NCBI GenBank assembly: GCA_026705465.1
Contig: JAPPAP010000003.1
Location: 1 to 64,000, forward strand
Direction of reading: 5' to 3'
Source: a bacterium
GTDB taxonomy: Bacteria > Actinomycetota > Acidimicrobiia > Acidimicrobiales > Bin134
Length of the DNA: 64,000 nt
Each line of letters starts with the position of its first letter. Position 1 is the first letter of the stretch. This document shows, one piece after another, positions 18,292 to 26,018 of this stretch. The position numbers were made by a program, and so were the translations under genes. Under the pieces are notes generated by a model. It saw only the letters and a list, made by a program, of their open reading frames with translations. It made no database searches and was not told where the DNA came from.

Positions 18292-19659
18292 TCAGCCCAG
18301 ACGCGTCTTGGTACCAACAATGTCGAGGAGACGTTCTTCAAGTTCATCGGCGGCATGGAATTCGAATTTGTTGCCCACCTTCGTCTTGGTGAACAGGCCC
18401 ATTTCCTCTAGTGCGAGTAAGTCAGTTCGAGCCGACTGGTACGCCACCCGTTGAAGCTGGGCCTGCCCGTGGAAAGTGAAGGTTTCGTACGGGTCGTGAA
18501 GGGCATCACTGATGATGGCGAGTTGACGGTTGTTGAGGCCGGGAACATTTCTCAACAGGTCCTTGATCTTGCTGATCTCTGCTGTCTTTCGAGTCAGGTA
18601 GTCCCGCAGGTTGTCGATAGCTCGTTCGATTACCTCTAGCTGATCGAAAACGAAGTAGGTGGCGTCGTTGTTGTCGGTCTCTGCCTTCAGGTAGGACTTC
18701 TTGTACTGCCCCGGTGCCTCGCGCAGGATGGCAGAGATGGAGATGTACTGGGCCAGCCAGTATCCCGACCGCAGCATGGACCAATAGAACAGCGCTCGGG
18801 CGGTGCGTCCGTTTCCGTCTGCAAACGGATGGTCGTATCCCACCCAAAAGTGGATCAGGATGGCTCGTACCACAGGGTGAAGAAACCCCTCGACGTTTTC
18901 GCCGTTGGCAAAGGCACAAAGTTGTTCTAGCCGCTCTGGCAGCTCCTCAGCGGGCGGTGGCCTATGCAGCACTGTGTCGTCGGAGTCAACAACAAAGACT
19001 CGCTCTTCCCCGGGTAGCTGAAGACGGCCAGCTTCCGACTCGTCCTCCAAGGTGCCATCCGTAACAATGCGGTGTACTTCCAACACATCCTCTGGAGTCA
19101 ACGGGGAGCCGTTTTTTGCTAGGTGTTCAGCCGCAAGCATTGCGTTGAAGTTGTTGAATACCATGCGCTCCCCGTGGGTCTTGGGAGGTCGCCGGGTCCG
19201 CAACATTTCTTTGGCAGCCTTCCTGGTAGTTGCTGCCCCTTCCAGGAGGCTGGAAGTAGTTGCCTCTTCCATGAGCGAGGAAACCACATATCGGTCGCTG
19301 GAGCGCACGTTTGTGATCGCGTCATCAGTCTGGATTTGTCCACTGGCGTACTTGTCAATGTGGTGGACCATCTCCTGAATACGGTCGATGTTGGAGAACC
19401 GGAATGGCTCTCCCTTCACACTGGTTAGAGGCAGCGGGCGGGCAATTGCGGATCGGCTGTACGCAGTTCCCATCCACCATTCGTCAAAGTTGAGGTCATC
19501 AGGCGGAGTCCGGTGCCGCATCTCGTCCCAGTGGAGGTACCGGCCCCTCGGATCAACGGGTTTCCCCGCTGTTAGCACTTCAAGTAGTCGCTGTGGGTCC
19601 TTCTGGGAGCTCTTGTCAAACAGATCGCTCCAATTCGGCGGAGTGAGCACCTTGGCCAC
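18292..19659 (-). CDS. Fic family protein (predicted AMPylase/nucleotidyltransferase)
   Basis: 455 residues. The Fic core motif 'HPFADGNGRTAR' (His ~276) is complete and matches HPFx(D/E)GNGRxxR, so transfer of AMP from ATP to a target protein is expected. The inhibitory-helix motif (S/T)xxxE(G/N) is visible as 'SSLLEG' (~residue 135), so the protein probably inhibits itself in cis (class II). The C-terminal ~100 residues look like a winged-helix region ('LLALEEMGLFTKTKVGNKFEF'). The gene is visibly less GC-rich than its neighbours and is bracketed by two copies of a 37-bp element, suggesting horizontal acquisition. No adjacent small antitoxin gene is present. Confidence 0.92.
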   Translation of the reverse strand: MAKVLTPPNWSDLFDKSSQKDPQRLLEVLTAGKPVDPRGRYLHWDEMRHRTPPDDLNFDEWWMGTAYSRSAIARPLPLTSVKGEPFRFSNIDRIQEMVHHIDKYASGQIQTDDAITNVRSSDRYVVSSLMEEATTSSLLEGAATTRKAAKEMLRTRRPPKTHGERMVFNNFNAMLAAEHLAKNGSPLTPEDVLEVHRIVTDGTLEDESEAGRLQLPGEERVFVVDSDDTVLHRPPPAEELPERLEQLCAFANGENVEGFLHPVVRAILIHFWVGYDHPFADGNGRTARALFYWSMLRSGYWLAQYISISAILREAPGQYKKSYLKAETDNNDATYFVFDQLEVIERAIDNLRDYLTRKTAEISKIKDLLRNVPGLNNRQLAIISDALHDPYETFTFHGQAQLQRVAYQSARTDLLALEEMGLFTKTKVGNKFEFHAADELEERLLDIVGTKTRLG

Positions 19660-19691
19660 GGTGGCAGTCTAAGGGTTTCCTGCCAGAATTG

Positions 19692-19728
19692 CTACTAATT
19701 TTATATAAATTAGTAGCAATTAGTATTT
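19692..19728 (+). repeat. AT-rich 37-bp element, copy 2 (upstream of fic)
   Basis: TACTAATT (19693-19700), seven bases, AATTAGTA (19708-19715), two bases, AATTAGTA (19718-19725). It begins 33 bp upstream of the fic start and 99 bp upstream of the molybdopterin enzyme, in the divergent promoter region, so it could be an operator for either gene. Its copy at 18228-18264 lies beyond the end of fic. Confidence 0.8.
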
Positions 19729-19790
19729 CATTGTTGTTGTTTGAAGAGCCCATAGCACCGAGTGAGGCCTTGTCCCACCCTGGAACTACC

Positions 19791-22010
19791 ATGCCTGGGG
19801 TGAGCGTGAAAACCCATTTCCGGACCTGTCCGCTGTGTGAGGCCATGTGCGGGCTGGAGATCAAGACCGACGGCGAGAAGGTGCTGCCCCCCATACGGGC
19901 CGACCGCGACGACGTGTGGAGCAAGGGCTTCATCTGCCCCAAGGGCACCACGCTGGGCCATCTGCACGAGGATCCCGACCGGGTGCGGGTGCCGCTGGTC
20001 AAAGACGAGAACGGCACCTTCCAGGAGGCCACCTGGGAGGAGGCCTACGCCCGCTGCGAGGAGCTGCTCCACGGCGTGCGCAACACCCACGGTGTTGACG
20101 CCATGACCTACTACATCGGCAACCCTGCGGCCCACAACTTCTCCATCAGCCGCTATGTGGGCGCGCTGGTGCTGCAGTCGGGCGTGCAGATGGGCTATTC
20201 GGCGGGGACCGTGGACCAGTGGCCCAAGAACGTGTCGTCGGAGTGCATGTACGGCAATTCCTGGACGTTCCCCACCCCCGACATCATGCGCACCCAGTAT
20301 CTGGTGGTGATGGGGGCCAACCCCCACGCCTCCCAGGGCAGCCTGTTGGCCTGTCCCGACGTGTTGGGTGAGATGGACAAGATCCGCGAGCGGGGCGGCA
20401 AGTGCGTGGTGGTAGACCCCCGCCGCACCGGGACCTGCGACCACGCCGATGAGTGGGTGCCCATCACGCCGGGCACCGACGCCGCCTTCTTGCTTGCGCT
20501 GTGCCATGTGCTGTTCGACGAGGATCTGGTGGATCTGGGCACCATGGCCGACCACGTCAACGGCCTCGACGAGGTGCAGGCCCTGGTGGCCGACTGGACC
20601 CCGGAGAAGGTGGAGGCCACCACCCAGGTGCCCGCCGAAACCGCCCGGCGCCTGGCCCGGGAGATCGCCGCGGCCGACAGCGCCTGTGTGTACGGTCGCA
20701 TCGGGCTGTGCAACCAGGAGTTCGGCACCCTGGCCTCGTGGCTCATCGACGTGGTGAACCTGCTCACCGCCAACTTCGACGTGCCCGGCGGGATGATGTT
20801 CGGCAACCCCGTGGCCCCGGCCATGGTCACCCTCAACTTCGAGGAGCCTAAAGAGCCCGAGTTCGGCCGCTGGCACAGCCGGGTGCGAGGCGCCCCCGAG
20901 GTGCTGGGCCAGGTGCCGGTGTCGTGTCTGTCGGAGGAGATCATGACCCCCGGCGAGGGCCAGATAAAGGCGCTGGTGGTGGTGGCCGGCAACCCGGTGA
21001 TCAGCTCGCCCGAAGCCGGCCGCCTGGACGAGGCGCTGCCCATGCTCGACGCCATGATCTGCATCGACAACTGGGTCAACGCCACCACCCGCCACGCCGA
21101 CGTGATCCTGCCGGGGCTCTCCCCGCTGGAGCAGCCCCACTGGGACGAGATGATCTGGTCGTGGGCGGCGCGCACTGCGGGCAATTGGTCGGACCAGATA
21201 TTCGACTACGGCGATCGCCCCGACGAGTGGGAGATCCTCGTGCGGGTGGGCGCCTTGATGGGCGGCCAGCGAAACGACGAGATCGACGAGCGCGCCATCG
21301 ACGACGGGTTCTTCGCCGGGCTGTGCATGTTCTTCGGCCTCGACGCCGAGCATGTGCTGTCGCACTACGACTACGGCGGCCCTGAGCGGATGACCGACTT
21401 GATGATCCGGATCGGCCCCCGGGGCGACCGCTACGGCGAGAACCCCGACGGGCTCACCCTCCAGGACTTCAAGGACAACCCCCACGGCCTGGACTTCGGG
21501 CCGATGGTGCCCCGGGTGCCCGAGATCCTCCACACCCCGTCGGGCAAGATCGAGATGGCCCCGCCCTACATCACCGCCGATGTGGGCCGGCTCCAGCGCC
21601 GGTTGGGCCGCGACGACGGAATGGTGCTGGTGAGCCGCCGCCACGTTCGCTCCAACAACTCCTGGATGCACAACGTGAAGGTGCTGGTGAAGGGCAAGGA
21701 CCGCTGCACACTGCTGGTGCATCCCGACGACGCCGACGGCATCGGGCTGGCCGACGGCGCGGTGGCCCGGGTGAGCACCGAGATCGGCAGCATCGAGGTG
21801 CCCGTTGAGGTGAGCGACGAGATGATGCCCGGCGTGGTGAGCCTGCCCCACGGCTGGGGCCACAACCTTGACGGGGTGCAGCTTTCGGTGGCCAAGGAAT
21901 TCGCCGGCGTCAACAACAACCTGCTGGCCCCGGGCGAGCTGGTGGACGAGATCTCCGGCAACGCCATCGTGAACGGCATCAAGGTGGAAGTCGTCCCCGT
22001 CCCCGCCTGA
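19791..22010 (+). CDS. Molybdopterin-dependent oxidoreductase with N-terminal 4Fe-4S site
   Basis: 739 residues of the formate dehydrogenase/nitrate reductase (bis-MGD) superfamily. The cluster-binding cysteines are 13, 16, 20 and 49 (C-x2-C-x3-C-x28-C). Then come the molybdopterin oxidoreductase domain ('GANPHASQGSL', 'VVVDPRRTGTCDHADEWVPITPG' and 'GNPVISSPEAG') and the C-terminal molydopterin-binding domain ('HNVKVLVKG', 'DGAVARVSTEIGSI'). There is no Tat signal, so it is cytoplasmic. No partner subunit lies next to it. Single-gene relatives in actinobacteria are often annotated as formate dehydrogenase-like without proof; the substrate is unknown. Confidence 0.9.
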   Translation: MPGVSVKTHFRTCPLCEAMCGLEIKTDGEKVLPPIRADRDDVWSKGFICPKGTTLGHLHEDPDRVRVPLVKDENGTFQEATWEEAYARCEELLHGVRNTHGVDAMTYYIGNPAAHNFSISRYVGALVLQSGVQMGYSAGTVDQWPKNVSSECMYGNSWTFPTPDIMRTQYLVVMGANPHASQGSLLACPDVLGEMDKIRERGGKCVVVDPRRTGTCDHADEWVPITPGTDAAFLLALCHVLFDEDLVDLGTMADHVNGLDEVQALVADWTPEKVEATTQVPAETARRLAREIAAADSACVYGRIGLCNQEFGTLASWLIDVVNLLTANFDVPGGMMFGNPVAPAMVTLNFEEPKEPEFGRWHSRVRGAPEVLGQVPVSCLSEEIMTPGEGQIKALVVVAGNPVISSPEAGRLDEALPMLDAMICIDNWVNATTRHADVILPGLSPLEQPHWDEMIWSWAARTAGNWSDQIFDYGDRPDEWEILVRVGALMGGQRNDEIDERAIDDGFFAGLCMFFGLDAEHVLSHYDYGGPERMTDLMIRIGPRGDRYGENPDGLTLQDFKDNPHGLDFGPMVPRVPEILHTPSGKIEMAPPYITADVGRLQRRLGRDDGMVLVSRRHVRSNNSWMHNVKVLVKGKDRCTLLVHPDDADGIGLADGAVARVSTEIGSIEVPVEVSDEMMPGVVSLPHGWGHNLDGVQLSVAKEFAGVNNNLLAPGELVDEISGNAIVNGIKVEVVPVPA

Positions 22011-22046
22011 TAACTATTCGTTTCCGGTAGGTATTCTCAGGCTTCT

Positions 22047-23135
22047 ATGGCTATTCCCCAAGACCGCGATATCGAGGCCATCAAGGCCTCGCTGTCCGAT
22101 TGGATGAACACCCGGCCGGGCGTGTCCGGCGCCGAGGTGACCGAACTGGTGAACCCCGAGGCCTCCGGGTTCAGCAACGAGACCCTGGTGTGCGACGCCG
22201 CCTACACCGTCGACGGCCAGACCCGCGACTCGGGCATCGTGGTGCGCAAGCGGCCCACCGACTACGCCATCTTCCCGACCTACGACATGAGCGTGCAGTA
22301 CCGGAGCATGCAGAACATGGCCGCTTGCGGCAGCGTGCCGGTGCCCGAGGTGCTGTGGGTGGAGGACACCGGCGATGTGCTGGGCGAGCCGTTCTTCATC
22401 ATGGATCGGCTGCACGGCCGGGTCCCCTCCGACAACCCGCCCTTCTTCCAGGAGGGGTGGGTGTTCGAGGCCACGGCGGAGCAGCAGGCAGCGCTGTACA
22501 ACTCGTCGGTGGACACGCTGGCCGCGGTGGCCTCAACCGACTGGCAGGCCAACGGGTTCGACTTCGTGGGCCGCCCCCAATACGGCGGTCCTGGATTCGC
22601 CCAGCAGCTCGGCTACCAGCGCTACTACGCCGACTGGGCCGCCGAGGACCGCCCCAAGCCGCTGATCGACGCCGCTTTGGACTGGTTCGTGGCCAACGAC
22701 CCCTCAGGATCGATGCCCACCGAGCTGAACTGGGGCGACGCCCGGCCCAGCAACCTCATGTACGGTGACGACTTCAAGGTGATGGCCGTGTTCGACTGGG
22801 AGATGGCCGACCTGGGACCTGGCGAGGTGGACCTGGGCTGGTTCCTGTACATGAACCGGTTCTTGAGCGAGGGTGCCGGCATCGATTGGCTGCCCGGTTT
22901 CGCCGACCGGGAGGGCACCATCGCCCGCTGGGAGCAGGCCATGGGCCGCAAGGCCGAGCACGTCGACTACTTCGAGGCCTGGGGGTGTTTGCGCTTTTGC
23001 ATCATCATGGTGGCCATCGTGAACATGCAGGTGAAGTACGGCGCTTTCCCCGCCGATTTCGGCGCCCAATACGAGCGGGTCAACCCCTCCACCCAGATGC
23101 TGGCCCAGTACCTGGACATGCCCGAGCCCGAGTGA
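22047..23135 (+). CDS. Aminoglycoside phosphotransferase-like kinase (APH family)
   Basis: 362 residues of protein-kinase-like fold. The catalytic loop reads 'LNWGDARPSNLMYGDD' (counterpart of HGDxxxxN), and the metal-binding segment is 'VFDWEMADLGPGEVDLGW'. 'EASGFSNETLV' resembles the nucleotide loop. In actinobacteria such proteins often lie with acyl-CoA dehydrogenases and are poorly understood; drug resistance is not implied. It lies 36 bp downstream of the oxidoreductase and 7 bp before the SnoaL gene, so the three are probably co-transcribed. Confidence 0.85.
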   Translation: MAIPQDRDIEAIKASLSDWMNTRPGVSGAEVTELVNPEASGFSNETLVCDAAYTVDGQTRDSGIVVRKRPTDYAIFPTYDMSVQYRSMQNMAACGSVPVPEVLWVEDTGDVLGEPFFIMDRLHGRVPSDNPPFFQEGWVFEATAEQQAALYNSSVDTLAAVASTDWQANGFDFVGRPQYGGPGFAQQLGYQRYYADWAAEDRPKPLIDAALDWFVANDPSGSMPTELNWGDARPSNLMYGDDFKVMAVFDWEMADLGPGEVDLGWFLYMNRFLSEGAGIDWLPGFADREGTIARWEQAMGRKAEHVDYFEAWGCLRFCIIMVAIVNMQVKYGAFPADFGAQYERVNPSTQMLAQYLDMPEPE

Positions 23136-23142
23136 GCAACCC

Positions 23143-23571
23143 ATGAGCGAAGCTGAGAATCGAGCGCTGGCCGAGTCGCTGTTCGCCGCCCTGGAGGCCA
23201 TGGACTGGCCCGCGGTGGCCGAGTTGTTCACCGAGGACGGCGTGTACCAGGACATGCCGTTCGAGACCGACTCCGGCGGCACCGTGGGCCACGCCGGGAT
23301 CATCGGCAAGCTGGAAGTGGGCCTGTCGATGCTGGACCGCTTCGAGCTGGGCGTGTCCGACATCTGGGTGGACGGCGACAACGTGGTGGTGGAGCGCGTC
23401 GAGGTCTGGTACCACCCCGACGGCACCGTGGCCAGCCTCCCCGTGCTGTGCCGCTTGCAAATCCGCGACGGCAAGATCGCCCACTGGCGCGAGTACTGGG
23501 ACTACAACTACCTCATCGCCCAACAGCCCGACAGCTGGCTCCCCCAGTCCCCCCGCCCTCGCTGGGACTGA
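23143..23571 (+). CDS. SnoaL-like / NTF2-fold protein
   Basis: 142 residues with the NTF2-like pattern: helix 'AESLFAALEAMDWPAVAELF', then 'TEDGVYQDMPF', 'GHAGIIGKLE' and the C-terminal strand 'LQIRDGKIAHWREYWDYN'. It resembles the limonene-epoxide hydrolase/SnoaL group, which bind small hydrophobic substrates. The exact reaction is unknown. The last codons, with the start of the converging membrane gene, form a sequence that recurs in degraded form near 25194-25240 (see the duplication finding). Confidence 0.8.
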   Translation: MSEAENRALAESLFAALEAMDWPAVAELFTEDGVYQDMPFETDSGGTVGHAGIIGKLEVGLSMLDRFELGVSDIWVDGDNVVVERVEVWYHPDGTVASLPVLCRLQIRDGKIAHWREYWDYNYLIAQQPDSWLPQSPRPRWD

Positions 23572-23574
23572 CCG

Positions 23575-24390
23575 CTACCAGTAGTTCCTTTTCTTGAGCA
23601 CCCGCTCTGCGGAGCGGAACAGAGCTTGCCAGACAAGTATCAGCCCCATGGCTATGAGCGTCAGGTAGACGAGAAGGCCCGCTATCCCGACAAAGAGGAT
23701 GAGGGGCAGAAAAAATACCGACAGGTCAATGCTCTCGTTCAATGTCAGGGATTTGGAGGGTGATGCCACGGTTTTGGCTGCGGCGATCCCCAGCGAGATT
23801 CCGGCTGAAATGAGTCCGCCCAGGAAAACGGCCACGTGCGCCGTCCGCCGGGTTGGCTTGAGCCCTACTTTGGACAGATAGCGGGTTGTCGACTCGGGCC
23901 TGACCTTGGATGCCCCCAAGCAGAGGATCGTGAACAGCAAGATAACGACCCCGGGGATGCTCAACAGGCTCAGCCAGCCGCGGACGTTGATGAGGTCTTC
24001 CTCGGCAATGCCCTTGGTGGCGTATCTTCCCGCCAGCCCGGCGTAGATCCCCATCATGCAAAGTGGCCCCAGCACCATGAACCACCACTTGCGCCAATAC
24101 TCCAGCCAGTACTCCACCGCCAGCCAAATGAGCGCAGCCAACACCACTAGCGAAGCAACGAGCCCAATCGGGTGGGGCAGCTCATTCAGCCACCCCGGCG
24201 CCCGCCAGATGAAGTAAAGCTGATCAGATTCGGAATATTCCGTTTGGTCCCCAAACAGGTGCCAAACCGCCACCGGCAGCAAAACCACCAGCCCTACCGC
24301 CGGAATCACATGCCGATACGCAGGCCTCCGCCGAATCGCCTCAGAGCGTGAAGGTTGAATCCAAGTGGACAACGGCAAGTCTTCCGTCAC
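23575..24390 (-). CDS. Multi-pass membrane protein, paralogue of 25230-26009
   Basis: 271 residues with about six hydrophobic segments. I do not recognise the family. It shares with the protein at 25230-26009 the pattern 'W-H-L-x-G-x-Q-T' after the first segment, 'RAP.. L.ELPHPIGL', 'WL..EYWL..WR..WF..LG' and a basic-Trp C-terminus. The two genes are paralogues on the same strand, separated by the PIN/Phd pair. Base composition is lower in GC than the core genes. Confidence 0.7.
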   Translation of the reverse strand: MTEDLPLSTWIQPSRSEAIRRRPAYRHVIPAVGLVVLLPVAVWHLFGDQTEYSESDQLYFIWRAPGWLNELPHPIGLVASLVVLAALIWLAVEYWLEYWRKWWFMVLGPLCMMGIYAGLAGRYATKGIAEEDLINVRGWLSLLSIPGVVILLFTILCLGASKVRPESTTRYLSKVGLKPTRRTAHVAVFLGGLISAGISLGIAAAKTVASPSKSLTLNESIDLSVFFLPLILFVGIAGLLVYLTLIAMGLILVWQALFRSAERVLKKRNYW

Positions 24391-24396
24391 GGGTGC

Positions 24397-24798
24397 CTAG
24401 GTCGGGCTAGCAATGGCCCAGCCCTGGTTGGCAGCAGCTTGGGAGAGTCGACGGTCGTAGCAAACAAATTCGGCCAGAGTGTCTTCGAGGGAGACAGCGC
24501 TGGCTAGGTGGATGGCATCCAGGGTTCTGAGCGAATCGGGTTGAAGGGTTCCAGCGATGCCGAGGATCCGACTGCTTATCCTCATGAGGTCCATCCAGCC
24601 GAGCACTTCCTTCGCGGCTCTTTGCTCTTGAGAGCCGAATGGCAAGACAGCCCTCGATACTTCGACTCTCGCCAGCGCGCTTGATACAAGTGGGCGCCGG
24701 TTCTCCAGAAAGTTGTACAGGGCTGCCGACTCAGGTTCATTTACTACGAGCTTGACGATGGCTGATGAGTCCAAGTAAATGACCGAGCCCGTACTCAT
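24397..24798 (-). CDS. vapC: PIN-domain ribonuclease toxin (VapC type)
   Basis: 133 residues with the PIN fold. The acidic residues expected for Mg-dependent RNA cleavage are present: Asp in 'YLDSSAIVKL', Glu in 'RVEVSRAV', Asp in 'LDAIHLASA' and Asp in 'CYDRRL'. The start codon overlaps the stop of the antitoxin gene (ATGA at 24795-24798). It probably inhibits translation by cleaving RNA when the antitoxin is lost; the target is unknown. Confidence 0.88.
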   Translation of the reverse strand: MSTGSVIYLDSSAIVKLVVNEPESAALYNFLENRRPLVSSALARVEVSRAVLPFGSQEQRAAKEVLGWMDLMRISSRILGIAGTLQPDSLRTLDAIHLASAVSLEDTLAEFVCYDRRLSQAAANQGWAIASPT

Positions 24799-25067
24799 CG
24801 TTCATCCGCTCGAAGCCGTGACAGAACCTCTGAGGGCAATTCCCTGACTGGTTCAGGTTCGATCGGATCGGGGAGAGGACCCTCGCTTACGGCAGAGTCG
24901 ACCTCGCCTGCGGCTCGAAGTCGCTCCAAGGGTGAATCGTCGGGAATAGGACTCAACAGCGCTACTGGACGGCCGCGATCAGTCACTTCGAACGTCTCTC
25001 CCGCCTCGACCCGGCGCAAGAATTCACTGGCTCGCTGTCGCAGCTCCCGAATCCCAATCGAATCCAT
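24795..25067 (-). CDS. Phd/YefM-type antitoxin
   Basis: 90 residues. The N-terminal DNA-binding domain reads 'IGIRELRQRASEFLRRVEAGETFEVTDRGRPVALL', the classic prevent-host-death pattern. The acidic C-terminal part should wrap the PIN toxin. I chose the ATG at 25067 because the conserved domain starts directly after it; the open frame continues to 25208. A perfect palindrome abuts the start codon. Phd-type antitoxins with PIN toxins are common mixed pairs. Confidence 0.88.
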   Translation of the reverse strand: MDSIGIRELRQRASEFLRRVEAGETFEVTDRGRPVALLSPIPDDSPLERLRAAGEVDSAVSEGPLPDPIEPEPVRELPSEVLSRLRADER

Positions 25068-25086
25068 TGTGCTATTTGTAGCACAA
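25067..25086 (-). promoter_or_regulatory. Palindromic operator of the toxin-antitoxin pair
   Basis: TTGTGCTA (25067-25074) and TAGCACAA (25079-25086) form a perfect 8-bp inverted repeat with a 4-base spacer. It touches the antitoxin start codon. Such palindromes are where Phd-type antitoxins bind to repress their own operon. Its closeness to the start suggests a very short or leaderless transcript. Confidence 0.6.
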
Positions 25087-25193
25087 ACACTGGCGTGTCG
25101 CGCACTGACATTTCGCCGACCAGCATGCCACCCCATAAAGAGAATTTCAATAAATATTATGTTATCCCCATCATCCAAAGCGGGCGGCCCAAC

Positions 25194-25240
25194 ACCTGGC
25201 TCCCCCAATCCCCTCAGCCTGAATGACTGCTACCAGCGGA
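25194..25240 (+). pseudogene. Duplicated relic of the SnoaL gene 3' end
   Basis: The bases here ('CCTGGCTCCCCCAATCCCCT', then a TGA and 'CTGCTACCAG') resemble the end of the SnoaL gene at about 23531-23585 ('GCTGGCTCCCCCAGTCCCCC', a TGA and 'CCGCTACCAG'). It lies in the same position relative to the downstream membrane-protein gene, so a block including this tail was duplicated. Only a short remnant remains. Confidence 0.6.
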
Positions 25241-26009
25241 TTTTCCGCTTCTGTGCCAGGTCAGCTGAGTAGAACAGGAGAAACCAGAGGGCAGCACATG
25301 CTGCCAGGCACAAGAGAAAGATCCCCAGGATCATCGCCGTTGCGAATGCCATGGCAGCGGCAAGACTCCCGTACTCTTCCGCTGTTCTGTCAGAAGCTCG
25401 ACCCAATATCCATACAGTCAGAAAGCCAACGGCACAGGACAAGATGATGGTTGACAGCAGAATGGTCTTTCTTGCCACCTTTGAAGTCATGATGGTTGGG
25501 CAAGGTCCCGAGGGCGAAGCAGAGATCCGACGGAGAGCGATGCCAATCCCAATAGTTGTTGCGACATAGATTCCAGGCGAGCCCAGAACAAAGAATGCTC
25601 CACCAAAATTGAAGCCCCAGACACCCGCGGTGGCGATCCTGCCTCCAATCCCGGTGCCTATCCCGACGGCGCTGAGCAGCCCCAGAATCACGAACCATCC
25701 TCCACGCCATTCGCGAAGCCAATACTCAAAGACAAGCCATACGAGAGAGGCCACGACTGCGATCACAGATATCAACCCGATGGGGTGGTTTAGTTCAACA
25801 AGGGATTCGGGGGCCCGGTAAAGGTACATGGGTGAAGAATCGACTGTCTGATGGCCATACAGATGCCAAGAGGAAACGGGCAGAGAGGCCGCCAGCAATG
25901 TCCCAGGAATTATCAGCCGATACCTTGGTCCTCGGCCTCCTACGGGCGAAGGGGGTGGTGGAAGCGACCGGTCAATCTCGCCGGGTGCATCAGCGCTCTT
26001 GATCTTCAT
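25230..26009 (-). CDS. Multi-pass membrane protein, paralogue of 23575-24390
   Basis: 259 residues with several hydrophobic segments; family not recognised. It shares 'WHLYGHQT', 'YRAPESLVELNHPIGL', 'WLVFEYWLREWRGGWF' and a basic C-terminus ending in Trp with the paralogue at 23575-24390. The stop of the sulfatase gene is 9 bp upstream of its start, so it may be the last gene of the sulfatase operon. The function cannot be told from sequence. Confidence 0.7.
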   Translation of the reverse strand: MKIKSADAPGEIDRSLPPPPSPVGGRGPRYRLIIPGTLLAASLPVSSWHLYGHQTVDSSPMYLYRAPESLVELNHPIGLISVIAVVASLVWLVFEYWLREWRGGWFVILGLLSAVGIGTGIGGRIATAGVWGFNFGGAFFVLGSPGIYVATTIGIGIALRRISASPSGPCPTIMTSKVARKTILLSTIILSCAVGFLTVWILGRASDRTAEEYGSLAAAMAFATAMILGIFLLCLAACAALWFLLFYSADLAQKRKIRW

Positions 26010-26018
26010 GACGGCAGA

